A DNA stretch of 64,000 bases from Nitrospira sp. (GTDB lineage: Bacteria > Nitrospirota > Nitrospiria > Nitrospirales > Nitrospiraceae), in contig JALDRG010000007.1 of NCBI GenBank assembly GCA_031315995.1, positions 1 to 64,000 of the forward strand, read 5' to 3'. The notes beneath the pieces are model-generated. The model was not told the DNA's origin. It saw nothing but the letters and a program-made list of their open reading frames with translations, and made no database searches. A program made the position numbers and the translations under genes. Positions 26,805 to 36,144 of this stretch are shown in pieces (the first letter of the stretch is position 1; the number at the start of each line of letters is the position of its first letter).

Positions 26805-28485
26805 CCAGCAGGGGCAGCCCGGCGCGGAACCATCGCGGAACGTCTTCGTCCGCTTTCAGCAGGGGTTCGAACGCGGCTTCAATAAGTTCCGCGAGCGCTA
26901 CGGCGTCCTGCTCAAAGAGGTCATCGGCCATCGCAACACCTTCGTCTCGATCGCTCTGACCATCGCGCTGGGCTCCCTGATCCTGTTTTTCTTTCTCGGG
27001 CGCGATTACTTCCCCGAGATCAGGTCGGGAATCATCACAATGCATATGCGGGCGCCGCTCGGGACGCGTATTGAGGTTGCGGGACGCATTGCCACGCTTG
27101 TCTCCAACAGCATCGAGGACGAGTTGCTGCCCGGTCAGGTGGAACACATCGTCAGTAATTGCGGCCTGCCGGTCGGACCACACAACCTCGCGTTTATTCC
27201 GACGCCGACGATCGGCTCCCAAGACTGTGACCTGACGATCCTCTTGAAGAATGAAAAGTCGCCGGTGTGGGACTACCGCCGCATCCTCCGCAAAGGCTTG
27301 AAGGAGCGTTATCCAGGCACAGAATTCACGTTCCAGCCGTCTGATCTGACCGCAAAAATTCTCAATTTCGGCGCGCCTGCGCCGATCGATGTGCAAATCA
27401 ACGGCCCGGACATGTATCCGAACTACGAGTTCGCCCGCAAATTAGTGGGAAAGTTTCGCGAGATCCCCGGCGCCACAGACGTGGTGATTCAGCAGACGAT
27501 GCGCACGCCGACCCTCATGGTCGAAGGCAATCGCACCTTCGGGCTCGGTGTCAACAGGACCTTGAAGGACGTGGCCGACAATCTGCTCATGACGACCGCC
27601 GGGAGCCAACAGGTCGACCAGATCTACTGGCTCGATCCCAGTACCGGCATGTCGTACCTGATTAATGTCTATACGCCGCAGTCAGAGATCAACAGCATCA
27701 ATAGTCTGAAGACCATCCCGGTCGAGTCCTCAGGTAATTCACCGAGTGGTCAGGAAATGCAGCTCCTCGGTAATTTGGCCGACATTTCAGCGGAGGGAAC
27801 GCCGGGGGTGATCACGCACGGGAATATCATGCCGCTGTTCAACATCTATGTATCCGCCGAAGGGCGCGACCTCGGCGGTGTGCTGGCGGATGTTCAGAAG
27901 GTGGCCAAAAGCATGGAGGGCGAGTTGCCCAGCAGCGCCGCGCTCGAAATCCACGGCCAGGCCACGCTAATGCACGACGCCTATTACGAGCTGATCTTCG
28001 GACTGCTCGCCGCGATCGCGCTGGTCTATCTGCTGATCGTCGTGAATTTCCAATCCTGGCTGGATCCGTTTATCATCATTACGGCCTTACCCGGTGCGCT
28101 GGCGGGCATCGCCTGGGCGCTGTTCCTGACCCATACCCGGCTTTCGGAACCCGCGTTGACGGGCGCCATCCTGACGATGGGAACGGCCACCGCCAATTCG
28201 ATCCTCGTCGTGTCTTACGCCCGCGAGCGGCTTGAAGAGCACGGCGATGCCCTGCGGGCCGCGATCGAGGCCGGCACGACTCGTTTTCGTCCAGTGCTGA
28301 TGACGGCGTCAGCCATGATCATGGGGATGGTCCCCATGGCGACAGGGTATTCCACGAATGCGCCGCTGGGACGGGCCGTCATCGGCGGCTTGCTCGTTGC
28401 TACCGTCTTCACCCTGCTGTTCGTGCCTTGCGTCTACGCGATGGTTTATAATCGGCGAACGGCTCGCCAAAAGGTCATTGCATAA
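26788..28485 (+). CDS. RND efflux permease, C-terminal half (helices 7-12)
   Basis: 565 residues starting in the loop before helix 7 (VRFQQGFERGFNKFRERYG), then helix 7 and FLGRDYFPEIRSG, a standard RND motif at the entry to the second porter domain. Helices 8-12 follow, with VNFQSWLDPFIIITALPGAL and the late GMVPMATGYSTNAPLGRAVIGG. Together with the preceding half it makes a pump of about 1065 residues, the normal size. The ATG at 26788 has AAGGA eight bases upstream, so separate translation is possible. It overlaps the next gene (adaptor) by one base (TAATG). The substrate is not predictable. Confidence 0.88.
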   Translation: MSQPHDQQGQPGAEPSRNVFVRFQQGFERGFNKFRERYGVLLKEVIGHRNTFVSIALTIALGSLILFFFLGRDYFPEIRSGIITMHMRAPLGTRIEVAGRIATLVSNSIEDELLPGQVEHIVSNCGLPVGPHNLAFIPTPTIGSQDCDLTILLKNEKSPVWDYRRILRKGLKERYPGTEFTFQPSDLTAKILNFGAPAPIDVQINGPDMYPNYEFARKLVGKFREIPGATDVVIQQTMRTPTLMVEGNRTFGLGVNRTLKDVADNLLMTTAGSQQVDQIYWLDPSTGMSYLINVYTPQSEINSINSLKTIPVESSGNSPSGQEMQLLGNLADISAEGTPGVITHGNIMPLFNIYVSAEGRDLGGVLADVQKVAKSMEGELPSSAALEIHGQATLMHDAYYELIFGLLAAIALVYLLIVVNFQSWLDPFIIITALPGALAGIAWALFLTHTRLSEPALTGAILTMGTATANSILVVSYARERLEEHGDALRAAIEAGTTRFRPVLMTASAMIMGMVPMATGYSTNAPLGRAVIGGLLVATVFTLLFVPCVYAMVYNRRTARQKVIA

Positions 28486-29756
28486 TGACTAAGACCTTGC
28501 GCGGAAGACTCATTGTCATCTCCGTGATCTTCCTCTGCGTGCTGTACATCGGCTATCGGATTTATGAGAGCAAGAGCGACGCCGCTCTGCTGCGCGTGCA
28601 GACGCTTGAAGATGCCGTCCCCACTGTGGCGGTCATCTACCCAAAGCCGGTGTCGCCGACCGAGACCATTACGCTTCCCGGCAATGTGCAGGCCTGGTTT
28701 CAGGCGCCGATCTACGCGCAGGTCTCGGGCTATGTGAAGATGTGGTACAAGGACTACGGCGCGCTGGTGAAGAAGGGCGATACCCTCGCCGAAATCAATG
28801 CGCCGGCCCTCGACGCCCAATATGCGCAGGCCAAAGCGGATCTGGAGTCGGTGCGCGCCATCTATGCCCTCGCCGACCTCACAGCGAAACGCTGGTTGGC
28901 ATTGCGCAAAAACCATGCGGTCTCCGAACAGTCGATCTCGGTGAAGGTGGCAGAGGCGAAAGCCGAATTGGCGAAGGTCAGGGCAGCGGAGCAGAACGTC
29001 AGGAACTTCGAGGCGCTCATTCGCTTCAAAACCATCGTCGCGCCGTATGACGGCGTCGTGACCGTGCGCAACATCAATGTCGGAGACTATGTCAATAAGG
29101 AAGGCACGATCAGTAACACCAGCTCGGTCAGCAATCTCTTTACGGTGGCCGACGTCAGCATGTTGCGACTCTTTGTCTCCGTGCCGGAGTCGTTCGGCCC
29201 CTTCCTCCAGCCCGGCCTGACGGCCAAGGTGACCGTCCCGCAATTGCCCGGCCGTACGTTCAACGCCAAATTCCTGACCGTCGCCCGTGGATTCGACGTC
29301 AGCACGCGCACCGCGATCACCGTCTTCACGATCGACAATGATGACAGGGCTCTCTGGCCCGGCTCCTACGCCGAGGTCCACCTCACGGCGCCGGTTGACA
29401 GGAAAGTGTTCACGATTCCGTCCACGGCGTTGGTGTTCCAGGAACACGGTACACAGGTAGCCGTGGTGACGGAGGATGACCGACTGCATTTACGACCAAT
29501 CACCGTGAGCCGACTCCTCGACAGCGCCGTCGAAGTGGCAGAGGGGATTTCCACCACCGACCGCATTGTGAACAACCCGAGCGCCGCGTTGCTGGACGGG
29601 GACAAGGTGCGTGTCGTGACCCCGGCGTCTGGGTATGATCTCATCAATGCAGACGAACCCGCCTCAAAGGAAACGGCCGGATCGCACACTCCCGGGTCAA
29701 CCAAAGAGTCCGTGTTAAAAGACGTTTCGACCTCGCCGGAGCACACTCCCAAATGA
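28485..29756 (+). CDS. RND periplasmic adaptor (membrane-fusion protein)
   Basis: 423 residues with an N-terminal membrane helix (about 8-27) and the adaptor layout: lipoyl half APIYAQVSGYVKMWYKDYGA, helical hairpin (about 105-175), second lipoyl half IVAPYDGVVTVRNINVGDYV, then beta-barrel and membrane-proximal domains. It joins the split RND permease to the outer-membrane lipoprotein encoded next. The start overlaps the permease stop by one base. The C-terminal 40 residues are polar and variable (many Glu, Lys, Thr, Ser), as is common in this family. The whole operon should be transcribed from the sigma-54 promoter at 24980. Confidence 0.9.
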   Translation: MTKTLRGRLIVISVIFLCVLYIGYRIYESKSDAALLRVQTLEDAVPTVAVIYPKPVSPTETITLPGNVQAWFQAPIYAQVSGYVKMWYKDYGALVKKGDTLAEINAPALDAQYAQAKADLESVRAIYALADLTAKRWLALRKNHAVSEQSISVKVAEAKAELAKVRAAEQNVRNFEALIRFKTIVAPYDGVVTVRNINVGDYVNKEGTISNTSSVSNLFTVADVSMLRLFVSVPESFGPFLQPGLTAKVTVPQLPGRTFNAKFLTVARGFDVSTRTAITVFTIDNDDRALWPGSYAEVHLTAPVDRKVFTIPSTALVFQEHGTQVAVVTEDDRLHLRPITVSRLLDSAVEVAEGISTTDRIVNNPSAALLDGDKVRVVTPASGYDLINADEPASKETAGSHTPGSTKESVLKDVSTSPEHTPK

Positions 29757-29769
29757 AGGTCCGTGACAC

Positions 29770-31389
29770 GTGATCAACGAGCGCGTACGAGCGAGACCTG
29801 ACATGTCACGGCTGTTTCGCTCCTGTCGACGATGCAGCAGCGGCCTGGTATTGTTGGCGCTCAGCCTGCCGGCTTGTAATTGGTTCCCGGCCGCCGATTT
29901 GGCGCCGACCTATGATCCGCCTCAATACGTCGTTCCCGCCTCATGGAAGGGTGCCAGCCCCTTCGTAGAGGCGAAGCCGTCGGATGGTGAATTACGCCCC
30001 GATTGGTGGAAACTGTTTAACGATCCGATCCTGAACAGGCTTGAAGAACAGGCCATGGCGGCGAATCCGGATCTGCAAGCCGCTGCCGAGCGGTTCGTCC
30101 AGGCTCGCGACATGATGATGAAGGCCAGGTCGCAGTACCTGCCTCATGCCGGGCTTGGACTCGGTGCATCGAATAACAGGCAATCGGAGAACGCGCTTTT
30201 TCGCCCGCCTAATATTCCAATCCAAGAAAGCACGGTATCTACTGGCGGGCTCGCCTCCTGGGAACCTGACTTCTGGTCGGCGCTTCGTAATGCCACGCGT
30301 GTCGAACTCTACCGCGCCGAAGAGCGGGCTGCTGACTTTGGACTTGCGCGGCTCAGTCTGCAAGCGGAAATTGGGGCGAACTATTTCACACTCCGCGGGT
30401 ACGACGCGCAGATTGCGATTTATACTCAATCGATCGAGCTGTACCAACAGTCGCTGAACCTCGTCAAGGCCCAGTTCGCCGGCGCGATTGCCTCCGCGCT
30501 GGACGTCGCCCGCGTCGAATCTCTGCTGTTCAGCACGGAGACGAAATTAGCGCAGATTCAAGGCCAACGCCAAGTGACGGAACAGGCGATCTCCGTCCTC
30601 GTCAACATGGCACCGGCCAATTTCACGATCAAGCCGGTCGATGACCTTCGAGTGGCGGAGTTTGCCATTCCCAGGACAATCCCCGCCACCTTACTGGAGC
30701 GCCGGCCCGACATCGCCGGGATGGAACGCCAAATGGCGCAGGCGAACCGCGCGATCGGTATTGCCCGCGCCGCCTTTTTCCCCGATGTGAGGTTCTCAGC
30801 CGGCGGCGGGTTTGAAGATAGCGGATTCAACCTGCTCGCCCTCGCCAATAGTTTTTGGGCCTACGGGTCTACTGTTTCGCTGCCGCTCTTCCAAGGTGGA
30901 TATCGCCGCGCCCAGCTGCAACAGGCCTGGTCGGCCTATCGTGAAACGGAAGATCGCTACCGTTCGACGGTGCTGAACGCCTTTCGCGAAGTCGAGAACA
31001 ATTTAAGCCTGACCAACCGGCTGACCCTTGCCGCCAATCGGCAGGACGCCGCCGTCGGAGCCACGCTCAAGACGCAAAATCTGACCACAGAGCTTTATCA
31101 GGGTGGGCTGGCTTCCAGCCTGGAACTTATTTATGCGCAGGTTGCCACGCTCTCGGCGCGTATTGACTCCGTGCTGATCAAGGCCGACCTGTTGAGAAGT
31201 TCGGTTGCGCTCATCCGTGCGCTCGGCGGGGGCTGGAACCGCAACCAATTACCCACCGATGACCAGATCCAACCCTTCAATACATTCCAATATACCGATC
31301 TCGACAAGCCGCCGCCCGCCGGCGGCATCGATGTCAACGCGCGCAATAATTCGATGAACAACGATTTGACCAAACCCTTCGTCCCTTGA
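29770..31389 (+). CDS. Outer-membrane efflux lipoprotein, NodT/OprM family
   Basis: About 539 residues from a GTG at 29770, or 528 from an ATG at 29803 that begins the signal sequence more naturally. The lipobox LPAC gives a lipid-anchored mature protein. Typical NodT features are W-W-K-L-F-N-D-P-I-L, the repeat motif ATLLERRPDIAGMERQMAQAN and AFFPDVRFSAGGG, plus the closing ALGGGWN. It is the third component of the RND exporter. The last 50 residues after the final barrel segment are Asn- and Pro-rich and not conserved in the family as I know it. Confidence 0.9.
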   Translation: MINERVRARPDMSRLFRSCRRCSSGLVLLALSLPACNWFPAADLAPTYDPPQYVVPASWKGASPFVEAKPSDGELRPDWWKLFNDPILNRLEEQAMAANPDLQAAAERFVQARDMMMKARSQYLPHAGLGLGASNNRQSENALFRPPNIPIQESTVSTGGLASWEPDFWSALRNATRVELYRAEERAADFGLARLSLQAEIGANYFTLRGYDAQIAIYTQSIELYQQSLNLVKAQFAGAIASALDVARVESLLFSTETKLAQIQGQRQVTEQAISVLVNMAPANFTIKPVDDLRVAEFAIPRTIPATLLERRPDIAGMERQMAQANRAIGIARAAFFPDVRFSAGGGFEDSGFNLLALANSFWAYGSTVSLPLFQGGYRRAQLQQAWSAYRETEDRYRSTVLNAFREVENNLSLTNRLTLAANRQDAAVGATLKTQNLTTELYQGGLASSLELIYAQVATLSARIDSVLIKADLLRSSVALIRALGGGWNRNQLPTDDQIQPFNTFQYTDLDKPPPAGGIDVNARNNSMNNDLTKPFVP

Positions 31390-31698
31390 TCGTCAGTCGC
31401 GCTAGTGGGATGATCACCGCTCCGCCAGCCAACAGGCTGCGGAACACGTTCGCCAGCGCGGTCTCGACATCCGTGACGCGGTCGGCAATAAGCGTGTGCT
31501 GAAGGTGTGAACGCCACGCCACTCATTTGTGGGCAGGGTATCAAGCAGAATGTCCGGCGAATCGTGCCGAACAATCCGTTCTAGGTGAGAAGGGATGGCA
31601 CATTTTAGACCCTATGCTTACGAGGGTCTTTTGATCGGGACCGTATCGCGGATGAGCGCGACCGCCAACAAGTCGCACAAATTCTTTTGTCCTACCGG
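31390..31698. other. Non-coding stretch between convergent genes
   Basis: Separates the outer-membrane lipoprotein gene from the convergent receiver-protein gene. No coding frame with support and no clear terminator hairpin with a T-run was found. Confidence 0.35.
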
Positions 31699-32115
31699 TT
31701 ACGCTCCCTTAGCCTGAGCTGTCATCATGGGCGAACGCATCTTCGCTGCGGCAGGCAGCGCGTCCCTGATGATCTCCAACAGAAACCACGTGTCGTAAGG
31801 TTTCTCAACCCATGCATAGGCTCCAATCCGGTTCACCTCCTCGGCCGATGCAACGGGCCCTCCCGAGAGCATGATGACAGGGGTGTCGGGCCAGGCGGCG
31901 CGACTATAGGATAACAATTCTCGACCATCGAGGTGAGGCATCTCACAATCGGTGATCACCAGATCGAAATGTTTCCGCTGCATTTCTGCCACTGCTTCGC
32001 GTCCATTTCTTGTCGCATGGACATTGTAGCCTGCCTGCACGAGCAGGGCGCTCAACATGTCTCTAGCGGCATCGTCATCATCTGCTACCAAGATCCGTTT
32101 TCCATGCGAGGACAT
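31699..32115 (-). CDS. Single-domain response regulator (CheY-like receiver)
   Basis: 138 residues consisting of a receiver domain: acidic cluster DDDD at 12-15, phospho-acceptor Asp in LVITDCEMPHLDG (about residue 56), conserved Ser/Thr (IMLSGG) and Lys in VEKPYD (about residue 109). No output domain follows. It would act by protein contact or as part of a phosphorelay. No kinase is adjacent. The end of the protein (about 20 residues) is not conserved. Confidence 0.9.
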   Translation of the reverse strand: MSSHGKRILVADDDDAARDMLSALLVQAGYNVHATRNGREAVAEMQRKHFDLVITDCEMPHLDGRELLSYSRAAWPDTPVIMLSGGPVASAEEVNRIGAYAWVEKPYDTWFLLEIIRDALPAAAKMRSPMMTAQAKGA

Positions 32116-32582
32116 GTTCCGCTCCTTTCGGGTCTGCAGCGTTGCCCAAACTATCGACGAAGCCCCAGCCGTGACAGTCGGTCGTCAACCCGGCAAGGGG
32201 TCCGTAGCCAAACTTTCCTTCAATTTTGATTAAGCAAGGACAATGCCGAGGTTTTCGTACAATGGGATACATAGATCAGTCCACTCCATGCCTGCCACAT
32301 GAATGAGGCGATTCCTGATCACGCGTCTCTTTTGGTCTGCCGAGCCCTCTTCGGGTTGACCGCGCTGTGATGCGATTCCTCTCGAGCGATCCGCCGTATC
32401 CATCGGAAATCCTCACGTTTTGACAGACGTGAATTCTTGAGTCGCAGCGGCGCTCTTGCTCAAGCTGTTGTCTGAGGCATGCGAAGTCCGTTCACGCCGT
32501 GAGCGACAAACACCTCTGTGCAGGTCATCTGGCTGGGTCTTTCGATCTGAGTAGATGCGGATACGAGCGATTCTGCACGATA

Positions 32583-32603
32583 GGCACCGTGCGAAATTTC
32601 GCA
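32583..32603. promoter_or_regulatory. Enhancer-like palindrome, GCAC-C-GTGCG core (site 4 of 5)
   Basis: GGCACCGTGCG (32583-32593) runs into a second perfect palindrome TGCGAAATTTCGCA (32590-32603). The core lies about 100 bases upstream of the -24 box at 32685. The CCGTGCGAAAT string is identical to the one at 36461, upstream of the paralogous cluster. Confidence 0.65.
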
Positions 32604-32684
32604 TGAGCCCAATGACGATACGCCTGTCGCATGGAGGCGTTCCCCCGCTCCAGTTGATGTGGTGCACAGTCCGTGCGTCGTTGT

Positions 32685-32700
32685 GGGAGCACTTATTGCA
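32685..32700 (+). promoter_or_regulatory. Sigma-54-like promoter for the 32.8-34.3 kb cluster
   Basis: GGGAGCACTTATTGCA has an exact -12 box (TTGCA) and correct GG-GC spacing, but a weaker -24 box (GGGAGC for TGGCAC). It lies about 75 bases before the ATG at 32774. Confidence 0.45.
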
Positions 32701-32773
32701 TTGTATTGCCATGGCGTATCAGGCAGTCGTGATTCCTATGAGGCGAAGGGCTGGGCTCACAAGGAGGTGCGTG

Positions 32774-33037
32774 ATGGAATCTGAGGAGGTTCGACCAGCG
32801 GAAGCTATTGTCGATCGACAGATTCTTGTCTTGCTGCAGCATCACCGACGACTCACTTTTCGGGCGCTGGCGGATTCGCTGCCGGCTCATAGCTGGCGGT
32901 CGCTGTTTGTCGCCTTGAACCGGCTGTGTCATCAGCAACATGTCGAACTGATGCCGCTTGCAGGGGATTATGAGGTTGTGTGGCGGCATTGGCGCGATGA
33001 ACCGCCCAGGTCAGAGGAGCCGTGTATACGGACATGA
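32774..33037 (+). CDS. Small winged-helix-like protein, paralogue of the 37257 gene
   Basis: 87 residues from an ATG with a perfect AAGGAGG site. Helical content fits a winged helix: VDRQILVLLQHHRRLTFRAL, then WRSLFVALNRLCHQQHVELM and a short beta turn GDYEVVWR. It aligns end to end with the protein at 37257-37511: both have a Leu-rich first helix with a QxHR centre, an F-x-x-L/V-x-R-L second helix and the Y-x-V-x-R ending. It may bind DNA or act as an adaptor. It overlaps the following small lipoprotein gene, and the same gene pairing occurs in the second cluster. Confidence 0.65.
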   Translation: MESEEVRPAEAIVDRQILVLLQHHRRLTFRALADSLPAHSWRSLFVALNRLCHQQHVELMPLAGDYEVVWRHWRDEPPRSEEPCIRT

Positions 33038-33411
33038 TCATGAGAACCCTATCCTTAGCTGGACATGCAGGGAGTTTCCTCGTGGTAGCCGGTTGCCTGC
33101 TGGTCGGATGTTCCCGTCCCCAGACTGAGCTTAGTTTGAAAACGTATGCTGAACAACAAGACCAGAAAAAGATTGCGGAGTTCTATGCCCAGGAAGCCAT
33201 CCGTTCTCGACAGATGGCGCAGGATTTGTTTCGCCGGGTCAAGGTGTATGAACGGCTCTTCGGCCCGGATTCAGATTGGGTGGCTGGAACCAGGGTGTTA
33301 GCCGAATCGTATGAGGAAGCAGCGTATGAAGATGAGCGGGCCGCAGCACGGCATTTGGCGGCGGCTCCAGGCGCAGCTGTTCCAGGAGAAGTCCGGTCGG
33401 ACCCGCACTAA
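33034..33411 (+). CDS. Small lipoprotein with a helical mature part
   Basis: About 125 residues. A lipoprotein signal ends in LLVGC, followed by a helical, charged region (EFYAQEAIRSRQMAQDLFRR...). The start is uncertain: a GTG at 33022 or ATGs at 33034 and 33040 are possible, and GAGGAG at 33014-33019 is nearest to the GTG. The protein resembles the lipoprotein at 36717-37145 in general design: lipobox, then an Arg/Glu-rich helix with regularly spaced Ala. No known family is recognised. It overlaps the upstream winged-helix-like gene and precedes the SPFH lipoprotein gene by 29 bases, so these three probably form one transcript. Confidence 0.65.
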   Translation: MIMRTLSLAGHAGSFLVVAGCLLVGCSRPQTELSLKTYAEQQDQKKIAEFYAQEAIRSRQMAQDLFRRVKVYERLFGPDSDWVAGTRVLAESYEEAAYEDERAAARHLAAAPGAAVPGEVRSDPH

Positions 33412-33440
33412 GGCGGCGGTCCGTTGGAAGGAGAGCAATC

Positions 33441-34289
33441 ATGAGCAGATGGATGGCGATCGGCTTGATCCTCGCGGCGTTATCCGGCTTGCAGGGGTGT
33501 GGAACCACCGTGAGCCCTGGCCAGCGCGGGCTAAGGTGGTATCCGTTGTCGGAAGGATTGCAGACGGAGACGTTGAAGTCGGGGTTCTATTGGAGAGCGC
33601 CCTGGAACGACGTCTATGTCTATGATGTGCGGCTGCAGAGCTATACGGAAATGGTCGATGCGCTGAGTTCCGACGATCTACTGGTCAAATTGAAGGCGGC
33701 CATTATCATGCGGCCGATTGCCGAGGAGGTGTATTTCCTTGCGCAGGAAATCGGACCGGACTTTTACCCGCGGGTGGTTCGGCCGGAGCTCTTGGCCGCG
33801 GTGCGAAGTGTGGTGTCGAACTATCCGATGGTGTCGGTGCCTGAGATGAGCGCTGAGATCGCGAGTAAGGTCCAGGCCGTAGTGGTTGATAAATTAAAAG
33901 GACGCCATTTGGAGGTGCACAGCGTGGCGTTGGCGGATATCGAGTTGGCCAGGATCGTGTTGGAAGCGGTGGAGAAGAAGCAGGCGAAGGAGCAGGAAAA
34001 GGAACAAAAGGAGTTCGAACTGACCATCGCCGCAAAAAATGCCGAGATCATGAGGCGCCTGGCGCTCGGGGAGGGTGATTCCATCAGGATCCGAGCCGAC
34101 GGAGAGGCGCAAGGAAACATCATTCGCGCGAAAGGCCAAGCGACCGCACAGGAGACGATCACCAAAACGCTCACGCCGGCCTATCTACGGTACAAGCTGT
34201 ACGACAATCCGAACGCGAAGATGGTGCTGCTGCCGGATGATCTGAGAATGCCGCTGGTGCTCAATGTCGACGCGGAGCGGGGAAAGTAG
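33441..34289 (+). CDS. SPFH/band-7 (prohibitin-like) lipoprotein
   Basis: 282 residues. The N-terminus is a lipoprotein signal (LQGC lipobox, Cys20). A band-7/SPFH domain follows (about 25-180: GLRWYPLSEGLQTETLKSGFYWRAP start, then IGPDFYPRVVRPELLAAVRS) and then a long coiled coil rich in Lys/Glu/Gln (about 175-240) ending in a hydrophobic tail. Prohibitin-like proteins usually anchor by an N-terminal membrane helix and form large ring assemblies. A lipid-anchored version implies placement on the outer face of the inner membrane or on the outer membrane. The ATG has AAGGAGAG upstream. It is probably co-transcribed with the two small genes before it. Confidence 0.82.
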   Translation: MSRWMAIGLILAALSGLQGCGTTVSPGQRGLRWYPLSEGLQTETLKSGFYWRAPWNDVYVYDVRLQSYTEMVDALSSDDLLVKLKAAIIMRPIAEEVYFLAQEIGPDFYPRVVRPELLAAVRSVVSNYPMVSVPEMSAEIASKVQAVVVDKLKGRHLEVHSVALADIELARIVLEAVEKKQAKEQEKEQKEFELTIAAKNAEIMRRLALGEGDSIRIRADGEAQGNIIRAKGQATAQETITKTLTPAYLRYKLYDNPNAKMVLLPDDLRMPLVLNVDAERGK

Positions 34290-34746
34290 GAGTCACGACG
34301 GAGTCCCGAGCCAGGATCGAGGACTCCCCTGCGGAGAGCGTGAAGGGGGGGCGGTGAGAGGTCATCCGCGACCTCTCACCGGGAAATGATTCTGATGCCC
34401 TTCCTTACCGGTCCTATGCTGATCCTGCCGTATGGCAACTTGCCATCCCGTGTTTCATTCCGAAACAACTCGGGCAGTACCGAAGTCAGGATGGGCTCAG
34501 AAACCCAACCGTGATATCAGAACCCGAGAGCGGACCTCAGTTCCTCATGAGCGGAACGGATGGTTTGAGTGTGGCATACAACCGTGGTCAACTCTCCGCC
34601 CGTTTGGGCGAAGAGTCCTGTTCGATGGGAGCTGCTATGCGCCATTATGTTGGTTGCCCATATGTCAAACAGAGGTGTCATTGACAGAGGGGGCCGCTGA
34701 CGGAACAATCCCTGTTTGTGTAACCATGTCCTTGGAAGGAGAGGCC
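34290..34746. other. Non-coding stretch before the transhydrogenase gene
   Basis: The frame of the transhydrogenase stays open upstream to 34432, but without a ribosome site or homology, so I treat it as non-coding. The stretch holds a strong hairpin (34353-34380). I see no reliable promoter for the next gene. Confidence 0.4.
34353..34380 (+). terminator. Perfect 11-base hairpin after the SPFH gene
   Basis: GGTGAGAGGTC pairs perfectly with GACCTCTCACC around a 6-base loop, about 65 bases after the SPFH gene stop. It is followed by GGGAAATG rather than a T-run, so it is a likely but atypical terminator. Confidence 0.5.
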
Positions 34747-36144
34747 ATGAGCGTCCAGTATGATTTCGATCTGCTGTGCATCGGCAGCGGTCCTGCCGGT
34801 CAGCGTGCGGCGATTCAGGCCGCGAAACTGAGAAAACGAGTCGCCATCGTGGAGCGACGAGAGATTGTCGGGGGAGTCTGCGTCGTGACAGGCACGATCC
34901 CCAGCAAAACATTTCGGGAAGCGGTCCTGTCATTCGTCGCGCAAGATGGCCTGTTCGGCGGGCACGGACATCTGCTCAAAAACCGTCCCACAGCGGAGCA
35001 GTTGCTGCGGCGTGTGGAGCTTGTCATCCAGCGGGAGTCTCAAGTAGTGGAAGACCAGCTCTGGAGAAATGACATCCAATTGTTGCGGGGAGAAGCGACG
35101 TTCAAGGATCCCCACACGCTGACGGTGCTGTCATCGTCGGGGTCACGGACGGTCACGGCCGATAAGGTGCTCCTTGCGGTGGGGACCCAGCCGGCAGCCC
35201 CTCGTGGCGCGACGGCGGATGGAGAGGTGGTCTTGACGAGTGACCAAGTGATGCACATGAAACAATTGCCTCGCAAGATGGCCGTGGTGGGGGCGGGAGT
35301 CGTTGGCATTGAGTTCGCTTCCATGTTTGCCAAGTTGGAGATCGATGTGACGGTCATCGATAAGCGGGAGCGTCTGCTCGAATTCTTGGACGGAGAAATC
35401 GTCGACGAGCTCATGCATCAAATGCGCAATCATGACGTCTCATTCAGGCTCGGGGAGGCCGTGGAGCGATTAGAGATCTCTGATGGACCGCCGCGCCAGG
35501 TGGTCATCCATTTGGAATCAGGTAAAGTCATCGTGTCCGATCTGGTCCTCTTTTCGGCGGGGCGTGTCGGGGCGACCGCGCAGTTGAATCTCGAGGCGGC
35601 CGGTCTGACGGTGAATCCGCGTGGTTTGCTGACCGTCGACCCGCAGTTTCGAACGCAGGTGCCGCATATTTTCGCCGCGGGCGATGTGATTGGGTATCCA
35701 AGTTTGGCGGCGACCTCTTCGGAGCAGGGCCGGTTGGCGGTCTATTCCGCGTTTGGGATGCAGTCGAAGCCGATGGCTACCCATTTCCCTGTCGGCATCT
35801 ATTCGATTCCGGAAATTTCGATGGTGGGAGCTCAGGAACATGAGCTGACGGCAAAAAAAATCCCTTATGAGACCGGTGTGGCGCGGTATCGTGAAATCGC
35901 TCGCGGCCAAATCCTCGGCGACGATAGCGGACTGCTCAAATTGCTCTTCCATTGCGAAGACCGTCGCCTGCTGGGGGTCCACGCGATCGGGTCCGGCGCG
36001 ACGGAGCTGATTCATATCGGGCAAGCCGTCTTGGGGTTGGGCGGAGGGCTCGATTACTTTCTGGAGACGGTGTTCAACTATCCCACTTTTGCCGAGTGTT
36101 ACAAGGTGGCGGCCTTGAACGCCGCGAACAAACTAGCTCGCTAG
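34747..36144 (+). CDS. sthA: Soluble NAD(P) transhydrogenase, SthA-like
   Basis: 465 residues, the usual SthA length. It has an N-terminal FAD-binding motif (CIGSGPAGQRAAIQAAKL) and the SthA-specific single-cysteine signature GGVCVVTGTIPSKT, which lacks the redox-active second Cys of lipoamide dehydrogenases. The second nucleotide-binding motif is AVVGAGVVGIEFASMFAKL, FAD contact is at IFAAGDVIGYPSLAATS, and a dimerisation domain closes with NYPTFAECYKVAALNAAN. It equilibrates NADH and NADPH in the cytoplasm, useful to a nitrite oxidiser that makes reductant by reverse electron flow. The ATG at 34747 has GGAAGGAGAGG upstream. I saw no reliable promoter for it. Confidence 0.9.
   Translation: MSVQYDFDLLCIGSGPAGQRAAIQAAKLRKRVAIVERREIVGGVCVVTGTIPSKTFREAVLSFVAQDGLFGGHGHLLKNRPTAEQLLRRVELVIQRESQVVEDQLWRNDIQLLRGEATFKDPHTLTVLSSSGSRTVTADKVLLAVGTQPAAPRGATADGEVVLTSDQVMHMKQLPRKMAVVGAGVVGIEFASMFAKLEIDVTVIDKRERLLEFLDGEIVDELMHQMRNHDVSFRLGEAVERLEISDGPPRQVVIHLESGKVIVSDLVLFSAGRVGATAQLNLEAAGLTVNPRGLLTVDPQFRTQVPHIFAAGDVIGYPSLAATSSEQGRLAVYSAFGMQSKPMATHFPVGIYSIPEISMVGAQEHELTAKKIPYETGVARYREIARGQILGDDSGLLKLLFHCEDRRLLGVHAIGSGATELIHIGQAVLGLGGGLDYFLETVFNYPTFAECYKVAALNAANKLAR

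Noticed and set aside
34626..34641. TGGGAGCTGCTATGCG as a -24/-12 promoter for the transhydrogenase
   Set aside because: Spacing is right, but both boxes are weak and there is no GCAC-A/C-GTGCG site nearby.
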